NCBI GenBank assembly: GCA_963627615.1
Contig: CAVGBV010000031.1
Span: 1 to 23,941 of the forward strand
DNA: 23,941 bases
Origin: Faecimorpha sp963627615
GTDB lineage: Bacteria; Bacillota; Clostridia; Lachnospirales; Bianqueaceae
Direction: 5' to 3'
Positions within the stretch are counted from its first letter, which is position 1, and each line of letters starts with the position of its first letter. Below are positions 15,529 through 22,905 of this stretch, piece after piece. Below the pieces are notes generated by a model. The model was not told where the DNA came from. It worked only from the letters and a program-made list of their open reading frames with translations, and searched no databases. The position numbers and the translations under genes are program-made.

Positions 15529-15951
15529 ATGGCAGCAAAGCTTCAAATCGAGTTTCAGGTAACCAAGTCCGGCAATCCTCTGCAGATTGCGGATCATCTG
15601 TCTTCTCTGTTAAAGAGTAAGAGCGATCAGATTCCTCCGGCGTATATGTGCAATAAGGAGAAGCTGGTTATCATCATCTATGAGAAGGTCGACAAGGTGA
15701 TGCGCGAGTACATCGGCAGCCTGAACAGCGAAAAGACAGCGAATATTGCTTATATTTCCATTTACGGAGACGGACTGGACGAGTTGGAGAGCATTTCCAA
15801 GGGACAGGGCGTCAATGTTGTCGGCAAGTACAATGTCGGTATCAAGAAGGGACTGTTCGGTAAGGGAAAGCTTACGGAAGAAGGACTGAACGGAGCCGTT
15901 GAGTTTGCCAAGAAAGAGGCCAATCAGCTGTTTGAAAGCCTGCATCTGTAA
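15529..15951 (+). CDS. Unknown 140-residue protein, possibly flavodoxin-like without the FMN phosphate loop
   Basis: A small soluble protein without signal peptide, membrane segment or cysteine cluster. The layout alternates helix and strand: ADHLSSLLKSK, then KLVIIIYEKVDKVMREYIGSL, then TANIAYISIYGDG, and finally a GLFGKGKLTEEGLNGAVEFAKK ending. That order and the last segment recall the C-terminal half of flavodoxin-like proteins. The N-terminal T/S-rich phosphate-binding loop of true flavodoxins is absent, so FMN binding is doubtful. The fold call is my inference only. The ribosome binding site is weak (AAGAGAG) while the promoter is near consensus, and a strong terminator follows, so it is a single-gene unit. 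Confidence 0.7.
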   Translation: MAAKLQIEFQVTKSGNPLQIADHLSSLLKSKSDQIPPAYMCNKEKLVIIIYEKVDKVMREYIGSLNSEKTANIAYISIYGDGLDELESISKGQGVNVVGKYNVGIKKGLFGKGKLTEEGLNGAVEFAKKEANQLFESLHL

Positions 15952-15965
15952 TTGAATGAAGAAGG

Positions 15966-16003
15966 AGCCGGTTTCGTGCCAGAAGCGCGGAACCGGCTTT
16001 TTT
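15966..16003 (+). terminator. Strong rho-independent terminator
   Basis: AGCCGGTT (15966-15973) pairs with AACCGGCT (15991-15998). The stem continues inward to 13 pairs, two of them G-T, around a CCAGAAG loop, and six T residues follow. It lies 15 bases after the stop of the 140-residue protein gene. Confidence 0.9.
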
Positions 16004-16019
16004 CCGTTAGGAGGAGCCT

Positions 16020-16768
16020 GTGAAAAAGAAAATCATTCTGGGACTCATGGCCGTACTGATCTTTCTGTGTACGCCGCCGGCCGCGACGCTGCGCAGTATG
16101 TGTATAATGTCCTTGTATTCGGCCTGGTGCGGGAGGGACAGTATTGAAAAGCGGGAAGGATTCCGGCTGGAGATCCCGGGCGGAATGCGAACCGGGGAAC
16201 GGGACTGGTATCCGTTGAGCCTCCTATATGACGCCAGTGAAGAATTTTCATGGCGGACAGAAACCGATACGAGATTGAATATCTATTATACCTTTCCGGC
16301 GTATGATCTCTGGGAGGGGTGTTCTATGCTGTATGATACGGATTCGCCGTACTACAGCAGCTTCTACGGAGCCTATCTGGTACAGGGAGAAGAGATCTGG
16401 GGATTCTCGCCGGAGGGGGAGATCTCTCTGGAAGAGGTCGCGCAGATCCTGCGCTTTGATCTCTTTGAATTGGTTCTGGANNNNNNNNNNGTTGGGAGGA
16501 TTGGACCCAGGTCGACGCCAGAATTACCGTCAATGGGACGGCGCATTCTCCGGGACGCTCCTGTTTGTCTTATCTGCAATACGGCGCTCCGGTACAGGAG
16601 GTATCTGAGCCGTATGCGGTGACGCAGCTTTATGGAAGGCTCATCGGGCGGTATTTTCCAGAGTGGAGGACCAGCATCTTCTTTTATATTCTGACGGCTC
16701 AGCCGGAGGCGCTGGAGCAGTGCGACCGCAGAATTTTGTCGCGGAGCCGGTTGATTTCTGGGAAATAA
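16020..16768 (+). CDS. Unknown exported or membrane-anchored protein, interrupted by an assembly gap
   Basis: GTG 16020 is preceded by AGGAGG (16009-16014), and the protein begins with a signal-like segment (MKKKIILGLMAVLIFLC and more). The left part (153 codons) ends at LRFDLFELVL, where ten N (16481-16490) interrupt it. On the right the sensible frame reads WEDWTQVDARITVNG and runs to a TAA at 16766-16768, about 90 residues. The halves join in frame only if the missing stretch has a length of 2 modulo 3, so ten N is a placeholder and no real frameshift is implied. The mature part is rich in aromatic and acidic residues. No typical lipobox and no known domain is recognised. No promoter is evident. 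Confidence 0.62.
16481..16490. other. Assembly gap (10 N)
   Basis: A run of ten undetermined bases inside the unknown exported protein gene. The coding frames on the two sides do not agree with a true length of ten. Confidence 0.98.
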
Positions 16769-16771
16769 GGA

Positions 16772-16800
16772 TTGATTTTTTGCATGCTTTAGAGTATGAT
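16772..16800 (+). promoter_or_regulatory. Promoter of ddl
   Basis: TTGATT (16772-16777), a 17-base spacer and TATGAT (16795-16800), giving a leader of about 25 bases. AGGGGG (16820-16825) lies seven bases before the ddl ATG. Confidence 0.6.
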
Positions 16801-16832
16801 AATAACGATACTCAATTACAGGGGGATTTAGA

Positions 16833-17915
16833 ATGAAGGAGCACTACAATGTAGCTCTGCTTTTTGGCGGAGTTTCATCAGAACACGATATCTCATGCAT
16901 GTCAGCACAGACTTTTATGACGGCTATGGAGCCGGATGACAGTTATACGGTGTACCCTATCTACATTGATCGGCAGGGACGGTGGTTCCTTTATGACGGA
17001 GACCGGCAGGGGCTGAAGGACGCGCCGAAGAGCGAATACAGCGTGCCGGTGGCCGTGGTTCCGGGAATGGGCTGTGACGCGTTTTTGATGATGGGAGAGT
17101 CCGGAATGGAGACTTTGGAGATTGATGTAGTCATTCCGGTACTGCATGGTCTGAACGGAGAGGACGGAACCGTACAGGGCCTGCTAGAAATGGCTCGTAT
17201 CCCGTATGTCGGCTGCGGCATACTGGCCTCCGCCGTCGCCATGGATAAGGTCTACACCAAGAAGATTGTACGGGGACTGGGAATCCGGCAGGCCAGATAT
17301 GTGGATCTGACCCGTTACGAGATTGCTCATGCGCCGGAAGAGGCCATTCACAAAGTAGAGGAAGCTTTTGATTATCCGGTTTTTGTGAAACCTTCCAGAG
17401 CGGGATCATCCGTGGGCGTCACCAAGGCGCGCAACGCGGAGGAGCTGCGGGAAGGCCTGAAGAAGGCGGCGGCCGAGGACAGGCGCGTGCTGGTAGAGGA
17501 ATTTATCGACGGCCGTGAGGTAGAATGCGCTGTATTGGGCGAGCAGGATGTCAAGGCGGCCAATGTGGGAGAGATTTTGTCCGCGGCAGAGTTCTATGAT
17601 TTTGAAGCCAAGTATATCAACGTGGAATCCAAGACGGTGGTTCCGGCGGAGATGGAGGAAGCTACCCGGCAGGAGATCCGCCGTGACGCGGTCGCGATTT
17701 TCCGGGGAATTGACGGAAGCGGATTGTCCCGTGTGGATTTCTTCATTGAGCGTTCTACCGGAGAAGTCATCTTCAATGAGATCAATACGTTCCCTGGTTT
17801 TACTCCGATTAGCATGTATCCGATGCTTTGGAAAGCGGAAGGAATGAGCGTAGAGGAACAGATCCGGGAGCTGATCCGTATCGCGATGGAGAGGAAGCCC
17901 TCTTATGGAGCGTAA
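16833..17915 (+). CDS. ddl: D-alanine--D-alanine ligase
   Basis: 360 residues of ATP-grasp fold, which join two D-alanines for peptidoglycan precursors in the cytoplasm. The first-substrate motif FGGVSSEHDIS carries E17. KPSRAGSSVGV (186-196) is the ATP-grasp lysine and serine loop. FYDFEAKY (254-261) is the omega loop, and FNEINTFPGF (E316, N318) binds magnesium. Y261 after K260 corresponds to E. coli DdlB Tyr216, the residue typical of D-Ala-D-Ala enzymes. D-Ala-D-Lac ligases of Leuconostoc have Phe there and VanA types have a different loop, so no vancomycin resistance is suggested. Its last 11 bases overlap the DUF1934 gene. Confidence 0.96.
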   Translation: MKEHYNVALLFGGVSSEHDISCMSAQTFMTAMEPDDSYTVYPIYIDRQGRWFLYDGDRQGLKDAPKSEYSVPVAVVPGMGCDAFLMMGESGMETLEIDVVIPVLHGLNGEDGTVQGLLEMARIPYVGCGILASAVAMDKVYTKKIVRGLGIRQARYVDLTRYEIAHAPEEAIHKVEEAFDYPVFVKPSRAGSSVGVTKARNAEELREGLKKAAAEDRRVLVEEFIDGREVECAVLGEQDVKAANVGEILSAAEFYDFEAKYINVESKTVVPAEMEEATRQEIRRDAVAIFRGIDGSGLSRVDFFIERSTGEVIFNEINTFPGFTPISMYPMLWKAEGMSVEEQIRELIRIAMERKPSYGA

Positions 17916-18366
17916 TGTTTATATCTCTATCTGCGGACTGCACCAGATGGAGGATGAAGACGGGGCGGAGGAGAACGTAGAGATTGTAAGTCCCGGCGAG
18001 TATTTTGCCAGAAATGGAAAGCAGTATGTCACCTACCAGGAGATCCTAGGAGATGGGCAGGATTCCCGACAGGCGGTAATCAAGCTGGACGGAGACGCGG
18101 TATATGTAACCCATCCGGGCAGGATCGGAGCGCAGATCCGTTTTGAGGCGGGAAAACGCAACATGATGGTGTACGGGTCTCCGTTCGGCATGATGGAGCT
18201 TGGCGTAACGACCAAGTCGCTGCAGATGGAGATCGAAGAGCATAACTGGTCGATCCATATCCATTATATTCTGGACATTGACAGCCACTTCAGCGGTGAA
18301 CATGAGGTGAATATTGAGGTGCAGGATGGTTTGGGCGAACAGCGGATTCGTCTGTCCGAAAATTAA
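17905..18366 (+). CDS. DUF1934 (YwiB-like) calycin-type beta-barrel protein
   Basis: 153 residues, nearly all predicted beta-strand. The sequence fits DUF1934: ISICGLHQ at the start, EYFARNGKQYVTYQE, a VIKLDGDAVYVTHPGR segment, NMMVYGSPFGMMELGV, and a strand-rich end with HIHYILDID. The family has a small barrel fold and no established function; in Bacillus the relative ywiB lies beside argS, which is not seen here. The ATG lies 11 bases inside the end of ddl, with GAGAGGA upstream, so the two are translationally linked. No signal peptide is visible. It ends just ahead of a new promoter. Confidence 0.85.
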   Translation: MERNVYISICGLHQMEDEDGAEENVEIVSPGEYFARNGKQYVTYQEILGDGQDSRQAVIKLDGDAVYVTHPGRIGAQIRFEAGKRNMMVYGSPFGMMELGVTTKSLQMEIEEHNWSIHIHYILDIDSHFSGEHEVNIEVQDGLGEQRIRLSEN

Positions 18367-18373
18367 ATAGGAC

Positions 18374-18402
18374 TTGACTTTCTGCTGAAAATCAGATAGA
18401 CT
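18374..18402 (+). promoter_or_regulatory. Promoter of the single-helix membrane protein gene
   Basis: TTGACT (18374-18379), a 17-base spacer and TAGACT (18397-18402). The -10 is a moderate match. AAAGGAGG (18422-18429) and an ATG at 18440 follow. Confidence 0.5.
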
Positions 18403-18439
18403 AAAATATAGTTTACATTTCAAAGGAGGCTGTACCCCA

Positions 18440-18932
18440 ATGGATACGATGGGTGTAATTTTTACAATCTTTCTGGTGGTAGCCGCGGTGCTTGTCGGAT
18501 TGTATTTTCTTGGCAGAAAGCTGCAGAAAAAGTCCGACGAGTCGCAGAAGATGATCAACCAGAATAAACAGACGGTGGCGGNNNNNNNNNNAGAAAAAAA
18601 TGAAATTGTCAGAAGCCAATTTTCCAAAAGGCTCATTGGACAGCGTGCCATTTTACCTGAAGCATCGTAAGCTTCCCATGGCGAAGGTTAAGGTGGGACC
18701 GCAGATCGTAACCATGCTGTGCGACGGTACGGTATTTAAGACCCTGCCGGTCAAGCGCAACATGAAGCTGGAGATCTCGGGCGCTTATATTCTGGGATAT
18801 TCCACCGCCAAGAAGGGTGAGAAAAAGCCGGAGCCGCCCAAGAAGCTGACCTGGAGAGAGAAGCTCTCCGCCAAGATGGCAAGTATGACCAAGAAGAAGG
18901 ATGCTGCCAATAGTAAAACCGCAAAAAAATGA
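18440..18932 (+). CDS. Unknown single-helix membrane protein, interrupted by an assembly gap
   Basis: A strong AAAGGAGG precedes the ATG. The N-terminal part has one hydrophobic helix (about 4-24), then a polar KLQKKSDESQKMINQNKQTVA segment likely to be helical. Ten N (18582-18591) cut the gene. On the right the sensible frame gives KKMKLSEANFPKG, then PFYLKHRKLPMAKVKVGPQ and VTMLCDGTVF, a beta-rich module, and a Lys-rich tail ending in a run of AK. The two frames join only if the true gap is a multiple of three, so ten is a placeholder. The arrangement slightly resembles YajC, but the post-helix sequence does not match it well. I recall similar unnamed proteins in Lachnospiraceae. A terminator follows. 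Confidence 0.62.
18582..18591. other. Assembly gap (10 N)
   Basis: A second run of ten undetermined bases, inside the single-helix membrane protein gene. Flanking coding frames differ by one base from what ten would give. Confidence 0.98.
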
Positions 18933-18938
18933 TTCTTT

Positions 18939-18976
18939 AGGCATTTCGCTCAAATCCTGGGCGAGATGCCTTTTTT
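18939..18976 (+). terminator. Rho-independent terminator
   Basis: AGGCATTTCGC (18939-18949) pairs with GCGAGATGCCT (18961-18971) over 11 positions with one G-T pair, and a run of six T residues follows. It lies six bases after the stop of the membrane protein gene and just ahead of the purL promoter. Confidence 0.88.
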
Positions 18977-18987
18977 CGATAAAAAAG

Positions 18988-19016
18988 TTGTTTTTGAAAG
19001 TCAAGTATGTTATACT
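18988..19016 (+). promoter_or_regulatory. Promoter of purL
   Basis: TTGTTT (18988-18993), a 17-base spacer and TATACT (19011-19016) place transcription start near 19023. This argues against translation from the ATG at 19025. The space between terminator and promoter is too short for a purine riboswitch, and none is visible in the roughly 38-base leader. Confidence 0.68.
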
Positions 19017-19060
19017 GAATCTGTATGACTATACACTACAATAAAAAGGACGGGAAGAAT

Positions 19061-22000
19061 ATGTCAACAGTAAGACGCGTTTATGTCGGTAAAAAGCCAG
19101 CATTTCGCACGGAGGCTGCAGGACTCCTAAGAGATCTGCAGGACAATCTGCATCTGAAGGAACTGGAATCCGTTAGGATTTTGCACCGCTATGATATCGA
19201 GGATATTTCAGGGGAGACATATCAGCGGGCGGTGAGGCGTATTCTGTCCGAGGCGCCGGTGGATGATGTCTATGAGGAAGAAGTCGAGCTGGATTCGGCG
19301 GATTTTGTGTTTGCTGTGGAGTACCTGCCGGGACAATATGACCAGCGGGCGGATTCCGCGGTGCAGTGCATCCGGATTCTTGCCGCGCAGGAGGATCCTA
19401 AGGTCAATTATGCCAAGGTTTATGTGCTGCATGGAAAGCTGAGCGAAGAAGAGAAGAAAGCGGTCAAGGAGTACTGCATCAATACGGTGGATTCCCGAGA
19501 GGCAGCGCTGACAAAGCCGGAAACGCTGGAGATGCACTATGGCGTGCCGGTGGATGTCGCAGTCGTTACGGGTTTTTGTGAAAAGGATGAGGCGCAGATC
19601 GAGGAGATGGTGCGCAGCATGGGATTGGCCATGAGTAAGGCAGATCTCCTGCATACTCAGAAATATTTTAAGGAAGTGGAGCATCGGGATCCCAGTGTGA
19701 CAGAGATTCGGGTGCTGGATACCTATTGGTCGGATCACTGCCGTCATACAACATTCGGCACGGTATTGGAGAATGTGGAGTTTGAAAATGGGAGCCTCTT
19801 GGATCCGGTCAAGGCGTCCTATGAAGATTATTTGGAGACAAGAAAGGCGCTGGGCAGAGAGAACAAGCCGCAGTGTCTGATGGATATCGCGCTGGCGGCC
19901 ATGCGGCGTCTCAAGGCAGAGGGCAAGCTGACCGATCTGGAGGAGAGCAACGAGATCAATGCCTGCAGTATTGTACTGCCGGTAGATGTGGACGGCAAGG
20001 AGGAAGAATGGCTCCTGATGTTCAAGAACGAGACGCACAACCATCCTACCGAGATTGAGCCGTTCGGCGGCGCGGCGACCTGCCTGGGCGGCGCGATCCG
20101 GGATCCGCTCTCCGGCCGTTCCTATGTATATCAGGCAATGCGTATTACCGGCGGAGCCGATCCGACGGTTCCGGTTCGGGATACGATTCCGGGCAAGCTT
20201 CCGCAGCGAAAGCTTGCGACGCAGGCGGCCAAGGGCTATAGCTCATATGGAAACCAGATCGGACTGGCGACAGGCTATGTGCAGGAAGTATATCATCCGG
20301 GCTTTATGGCTAAACATATGGAGCTTGGCGCGGTCATCGCGGCGGCGCCCCGTTCCAATGTGGTCCGCGGCAACGCGGAGTCGGGCGACGTGGTAATCCT
20401 TCTGGGCGGCTCGACAGGCCGGGATGGCTGCGGCGGCGCGACGGGTTCTTCCAAGGCGCATAACGAGGAGTCTATTCATACCTGCGGAGCGGAAGTGCAG
20501 AAGGGAAACGCGCCGACAGAGCGTAAGATTCAGAGATTGTTCCGTAACCCCAAGGTCAGCCGTCTGATCAAGGTCTGCAACGATTTTGGAGCAGGCGGTG
20601 TCTGCGTAGCGATCGGCGAGCTGGCGGACGGACTGGATATTCAGCTGGATCTGGTTCCCAAGAAGTATGCGGGACTGGACGGAACGGAGCTTGCGATCTC
20701 TGAGTCTCAGGAGCGTATGGCTGTAGTCGTGACACAGCAGGATGCGGAGAAGTTTTTGAGCTATGCGGCAGAAGAGAATCTGAACGCGGTGCAGGTGGCC
20801 GTAGTGACGGAGTCTCCCAGACTGGTAATGCACTGGAGAGATAAGGTGATTGTCAATCTGTCCAGAGAGTTCATCTCCACAAACGGCGCGGCAAGCTATG
20901 CGGATGTCAAGGTAACCTGTCCGGACGCTAAGGGCGCGGTGAGCCTTCCGGAACAGTATAAGGATAAGTCTTTCGCGGAGCAGGTGACGGGAATCATGTC
21001 CGACCTGCAGGTCGCGAGCCAAAAGGGACTGGTGGAGATGTTCGATTCCAGTATCGGCGCTTCCACGGTACTGATGCCCTTTGGCGGAAAATATCAGATG
21101 ACGCCGGTACAGACCATGGTAGCCAAGCTTCCGGTGATGGGAGAGACGACGACCGCGTCTCTGATGGCGCCTGGCTATGATCCCTATGTATCGAGCTGGA
21201 GCCCGTATCATGGCGCGATGTATGCGGTGATGGAGTCTGTCAGCCGTATTGTGGCGGCCGGCGGAGATTATCATAAGATTCATTTTACATTCCAGGAATA
21301 TTTTGAGCGGATGGCGGCCAAGGAGAGCTGGGGTAAGCCCTTCGCGGCGCTTCTGGGAGCGCACAGAGCACAGCGTGAGCTGGGACTGGCATCGATCGGA
21401 GGTAAGGACTCGATGTCCGGATCCTTTGGAGAGATGCATGTTCCGCCGACACTGATCAGCCTGGCGGTCGCGGCTGCCAGAACCAATGAGATTCTGACGC
21501 CGGAGATGAAGCAGGCCGGACATAAGGTCGCGCTGATGACATTGAAGCTGGATCAGAACCGCGTATATGATTTCCAGGATGCGATGGCGCGTTACGACCA
21601 TGTAACGGAAGGCATCCGTTCCGGTGAGATCATGGCGGCCTATGCGATAGACGGCGGCGGCCTGATCGAGGCTGTGGTTAAGATGTGTCTGGGCAATGGA
21701 TACGGATTTGATTTTGCGGATACAGCGGATCTGTCGGCTGCTTCGGTCTACGGCAGTCTGGTGCTGGAACTGGCGGATGGCGTGGATCCTGCCAAGTACG
21801 GGGCATGCATCGGACAGGTGACAGACAAGGGTGCCTTCACCTATAAGGGCGAGAGCGTATCCGCGGCAGAGGTGACGAAGGCTTATGAGAGCCGTCTGGA
21901 ATCCGTATACAAGACTGTTGTGAAGGATACGGCGCCGATCGGAGGTACGCCGTTTGTAAAGGGCGAGCACAGCTTCCATATCGGAAACGCTGCCGCAAAG

Positions 22001-22798
22001 CGTCCGCGTGTATTTATTCCGGTATTCCCCGGAACCAACTGCGAGTACGATACAGCACGGGCATTCCGGGACGCGGGTGCTGAGCCGGATGTATTTGTAT
22101 TGCGGAACCTGACCGGACAGGATATTCTGGAGTCCATCGACGAGATGGCGCGCCGGATTCGTCAGGCACAGATTCTGATGTTCAGCGGCGGTTTCTCGGC
22201 CGGTGATGAGCCGGAGGGTTCCGGTAAGTTTATCGCTACGGTCTTTTCCAATGAAAAGCTGAAGGAAGCGACCATGGAGCTGCTGCAGAAGCGGGATGGC
22301 CTGGCGCTGGGAATCTGCAACGGATTCCAGGCGCTGATCAAGCTGGGACTGGTCCCCTATGGGGAGATCCGGGATCTGACAGCGCAGGATCCGACGCTGA
22401 CGTACAACACGATTGGACGCCATGCCTCCTGCATGGTTCGGACACGTGTAGTGTCTACCCGTTCTCCTTGGCTTGCGGCAGTGGAGCCGGGGGATATTCA
22501 CACCATCGCGATTTCTCATGGTGAGGGACGCTTTATGGCGGATCAGGAGACTCTGGCGCGTCTTGCGGCCAATGGCCAGATCGCGACACAGTACGTGGAT
22601 ATGGACGGAGAGCCGACTATGGATATCCGTTATAATCCGAACGGATCTCTGTGGGCCATCGAAGGAATCACATCTCCGGATGGACGTGTTCTGGGTAAGA
22701 TGGGACATACGGAGCGTAGAGGCGAGCAGGTAGCCAAAAACATTCCGGGCGAAAAGAATCAGAAGCTTTTTGCTTCCGGTGTGGCATATTTCGGATAA
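19061..22798 (+). CDS. purL: Phosphoribosylformylglycinamidine synthase, single-chain (PurL, clade II type)
   Basis: About 1,245 residues. It converts FGAR and glutamine to FGAM with ATP, step four of purine synthesis. The N-terminal part is followed by two PurM-like ATP-binding halves; SDHCRHTTF and KNETHNHPTEIEPFGGAATC mark the active-site region. The C-terminal glutaminase has FPGTNCEYD, the nucleophile C1086 in GICNGFQ, and H1153 and E1155 in HGEGRF. This long single-chain form corresponds to the clade found in many Clostridia (TIGR01857); Bacillus instead splits it into PurL, PurQ and PurS. ATG 19061 (MSTVRRVYVG) is chosen over 19025 because 19025 falls at the predicted transcription start, while AAAGGACGGG precedes 19061. 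It stands apart from other pur genes, and no clear terminator follows. Confidence 0.96.
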   Translation: MSTVRRVYVGKKPAFRTEAAGLLRDLQDNLHLKELESVRILHRYDIEDISGETYQRAVRRILSEAPVDDVYEEEVELDSADFVFAVEYLPGQYDQRADSAVQCIRILAAQEDPKVNYAKVYVLHGKLSEEEKKAVKEYCINTVDSREAALTKPETLEMHYGVPVDVAVVTGFCEKDEAQIEEMVRSMGLAMSKADLLHTQKYFKEVEHRDPSVTEIRVLDTYWSDHCRHTTFGTVLENVEFENGSLLDPVKASYEDYLETRKALGRENKPQCLMDIALAAMRRLKAEGKLTDLEESNEINACSIVLPVDVDGKEEEWLLMFKNETHNHPTEIEPFGGAATCLGGAIRDPLSGRSYVYQAMRITGGADPTVPVRDTIPGKLPQRKLATQAAKGYSSYGNQIGLATGYVQEVYHPGFMAKHMELGAVIAAAPRSNVVRGNAESGDVVILLGGSTGRDGCGGATGSSKAHNEESIHTCGAEVQKGNAPTERKIQRLFRNPKVSRLIKVCNDFGAGGVCVAIGELADGLDIQLDLVPKKYAGLDGTELAISESQERMAVVVTQQDAEKFLSYAAEENLNAVQVAVVTESPRLVMHWRDKVIVNLSREFISTNGAASYADVKVTCPDAKGAVSLPEQYKDKSFAEQVTGIMSDLQVASQKGLVEMFDSSIGASTVLMPFGGKYQMTPVQTMVAKLPVMGETTTASLMAPGYDPYVSSWSPYHGAMYAVMESVSRIVAAGGDYHKIHFTFQEYFERMAAKESWGKPFAALLGAHRAQRELGLASIGGKDSMSGSFGEMHVPPTLISLAVAAARTNEILTPEMKQAGHKVALMTLKLDQNRVYDFQDAMARYDHVTEGIRSGEIMAAYAIDGGGLIEAVVKMCLGNGYGFDFADTADLSAASVYGSLVLELADGVDPAKYGACIGQVTDKGAFTYKGESVSAAEVTKAYESRLESVYKTVVKDTAPIGGTPFVKGEHSFHIGNAAAKRPRVFIPVFPGTNCEYDTARAFRDAGAEPDVFVLRNLTGQDILESIDEMARRIRQAQILMFSGGFSAGDEPEGSGKFIATVFSNEKLKEATMELLQKRDGLALGICNGFQALIKLGLVPYGEIRDLTAQDPTLTYNTIGRHASCMVRTRVVSTRSPWLAAVEPGDIHTIAISHGEGRFMADQETLARLAANGQIATQYVDMDGEPTMDIRYNPNGSLWAIEGITSPDGRVLGKMGHTERRGEQVAKNIPGEKNQKLFASGVAYFG

Positions 22799-22836
22799 TC
22801 GGAGACTTATATCAGAAAGATTTAAGAAAAAAGTCA

Positions 22837-22865
22837 TTGAATTATGCGGTTGTATGCTGTATAAT
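22837..22865 (+). promoter_or_regulatory. Promoter of the divergent PP2C-like gene
   Basis: TTGAAT (22837-22842), a 17-base spacer and a perfect TATAAT (22860-22865), about 40 bases before the ATG at 22906. It separates this gene from purL, which has no visible terminator. Confidence 0.75.
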
Positions 22866-22905
22866 AGAAAATTAGAAGGTTACTTTATTTGAAGGATGGT
22901 GTACT

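Noticed and set aside
15956..16147. A 63-codon frame across the terminator after the 140-residue protein gene
   Set aside because: It runs through the terminator hairpin and the start of the next gene in another frame, and its product has no plausible features.
16565..16768. A separate small gene starting at TTG 16565
   Set aside because: The frame continues upstream to the gap (WEDWTQ...), and there is no ribosome binding site at 16565. It is the C-terminal part of the gene started at 16020.
16833..17915. A vancomycin-resistance type D-Ala-D-Lac ligase
   Set aside because: The omega loop is FYDFEAKY with Y261, as in D-Ala-D-Ala enzymes, and no vanH, vanX or two-component genes are adjacent.
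16020..18932. Calling the two gap-broken genes pseudogenes or programmed frameshifts
   Set aside because: The frame change coincides exactly with the N runs. Unknown gap lengths explain it without any mutation or recoding signal.
19025..19060. Upstream ATG for purL adding 12 residues
   Set aside because: It lies at the predicted transcription start with no room for a ribosome binding site. ATG 19061 has AAAGGACGGG and the usual MSTVRRVYVG beginning.
18977..19060. A purine riboswitch or PurR control element before purL
   Set aside because: The predicted leader is only about 38 bases, with no room for an aptamer. I see no paired PurBox sequence.
20243..22837. A very long antisense open frame of 864 codons opposite purL
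   Set aside because: The plus strand encodes intact PurL with all active-site motifs. The antisense product is rich in Arg, His and Leu, has no recognisable motif and no ribosome binding site. Long antisense frames are common opposite G+C-balanced genes with strong codon bias.
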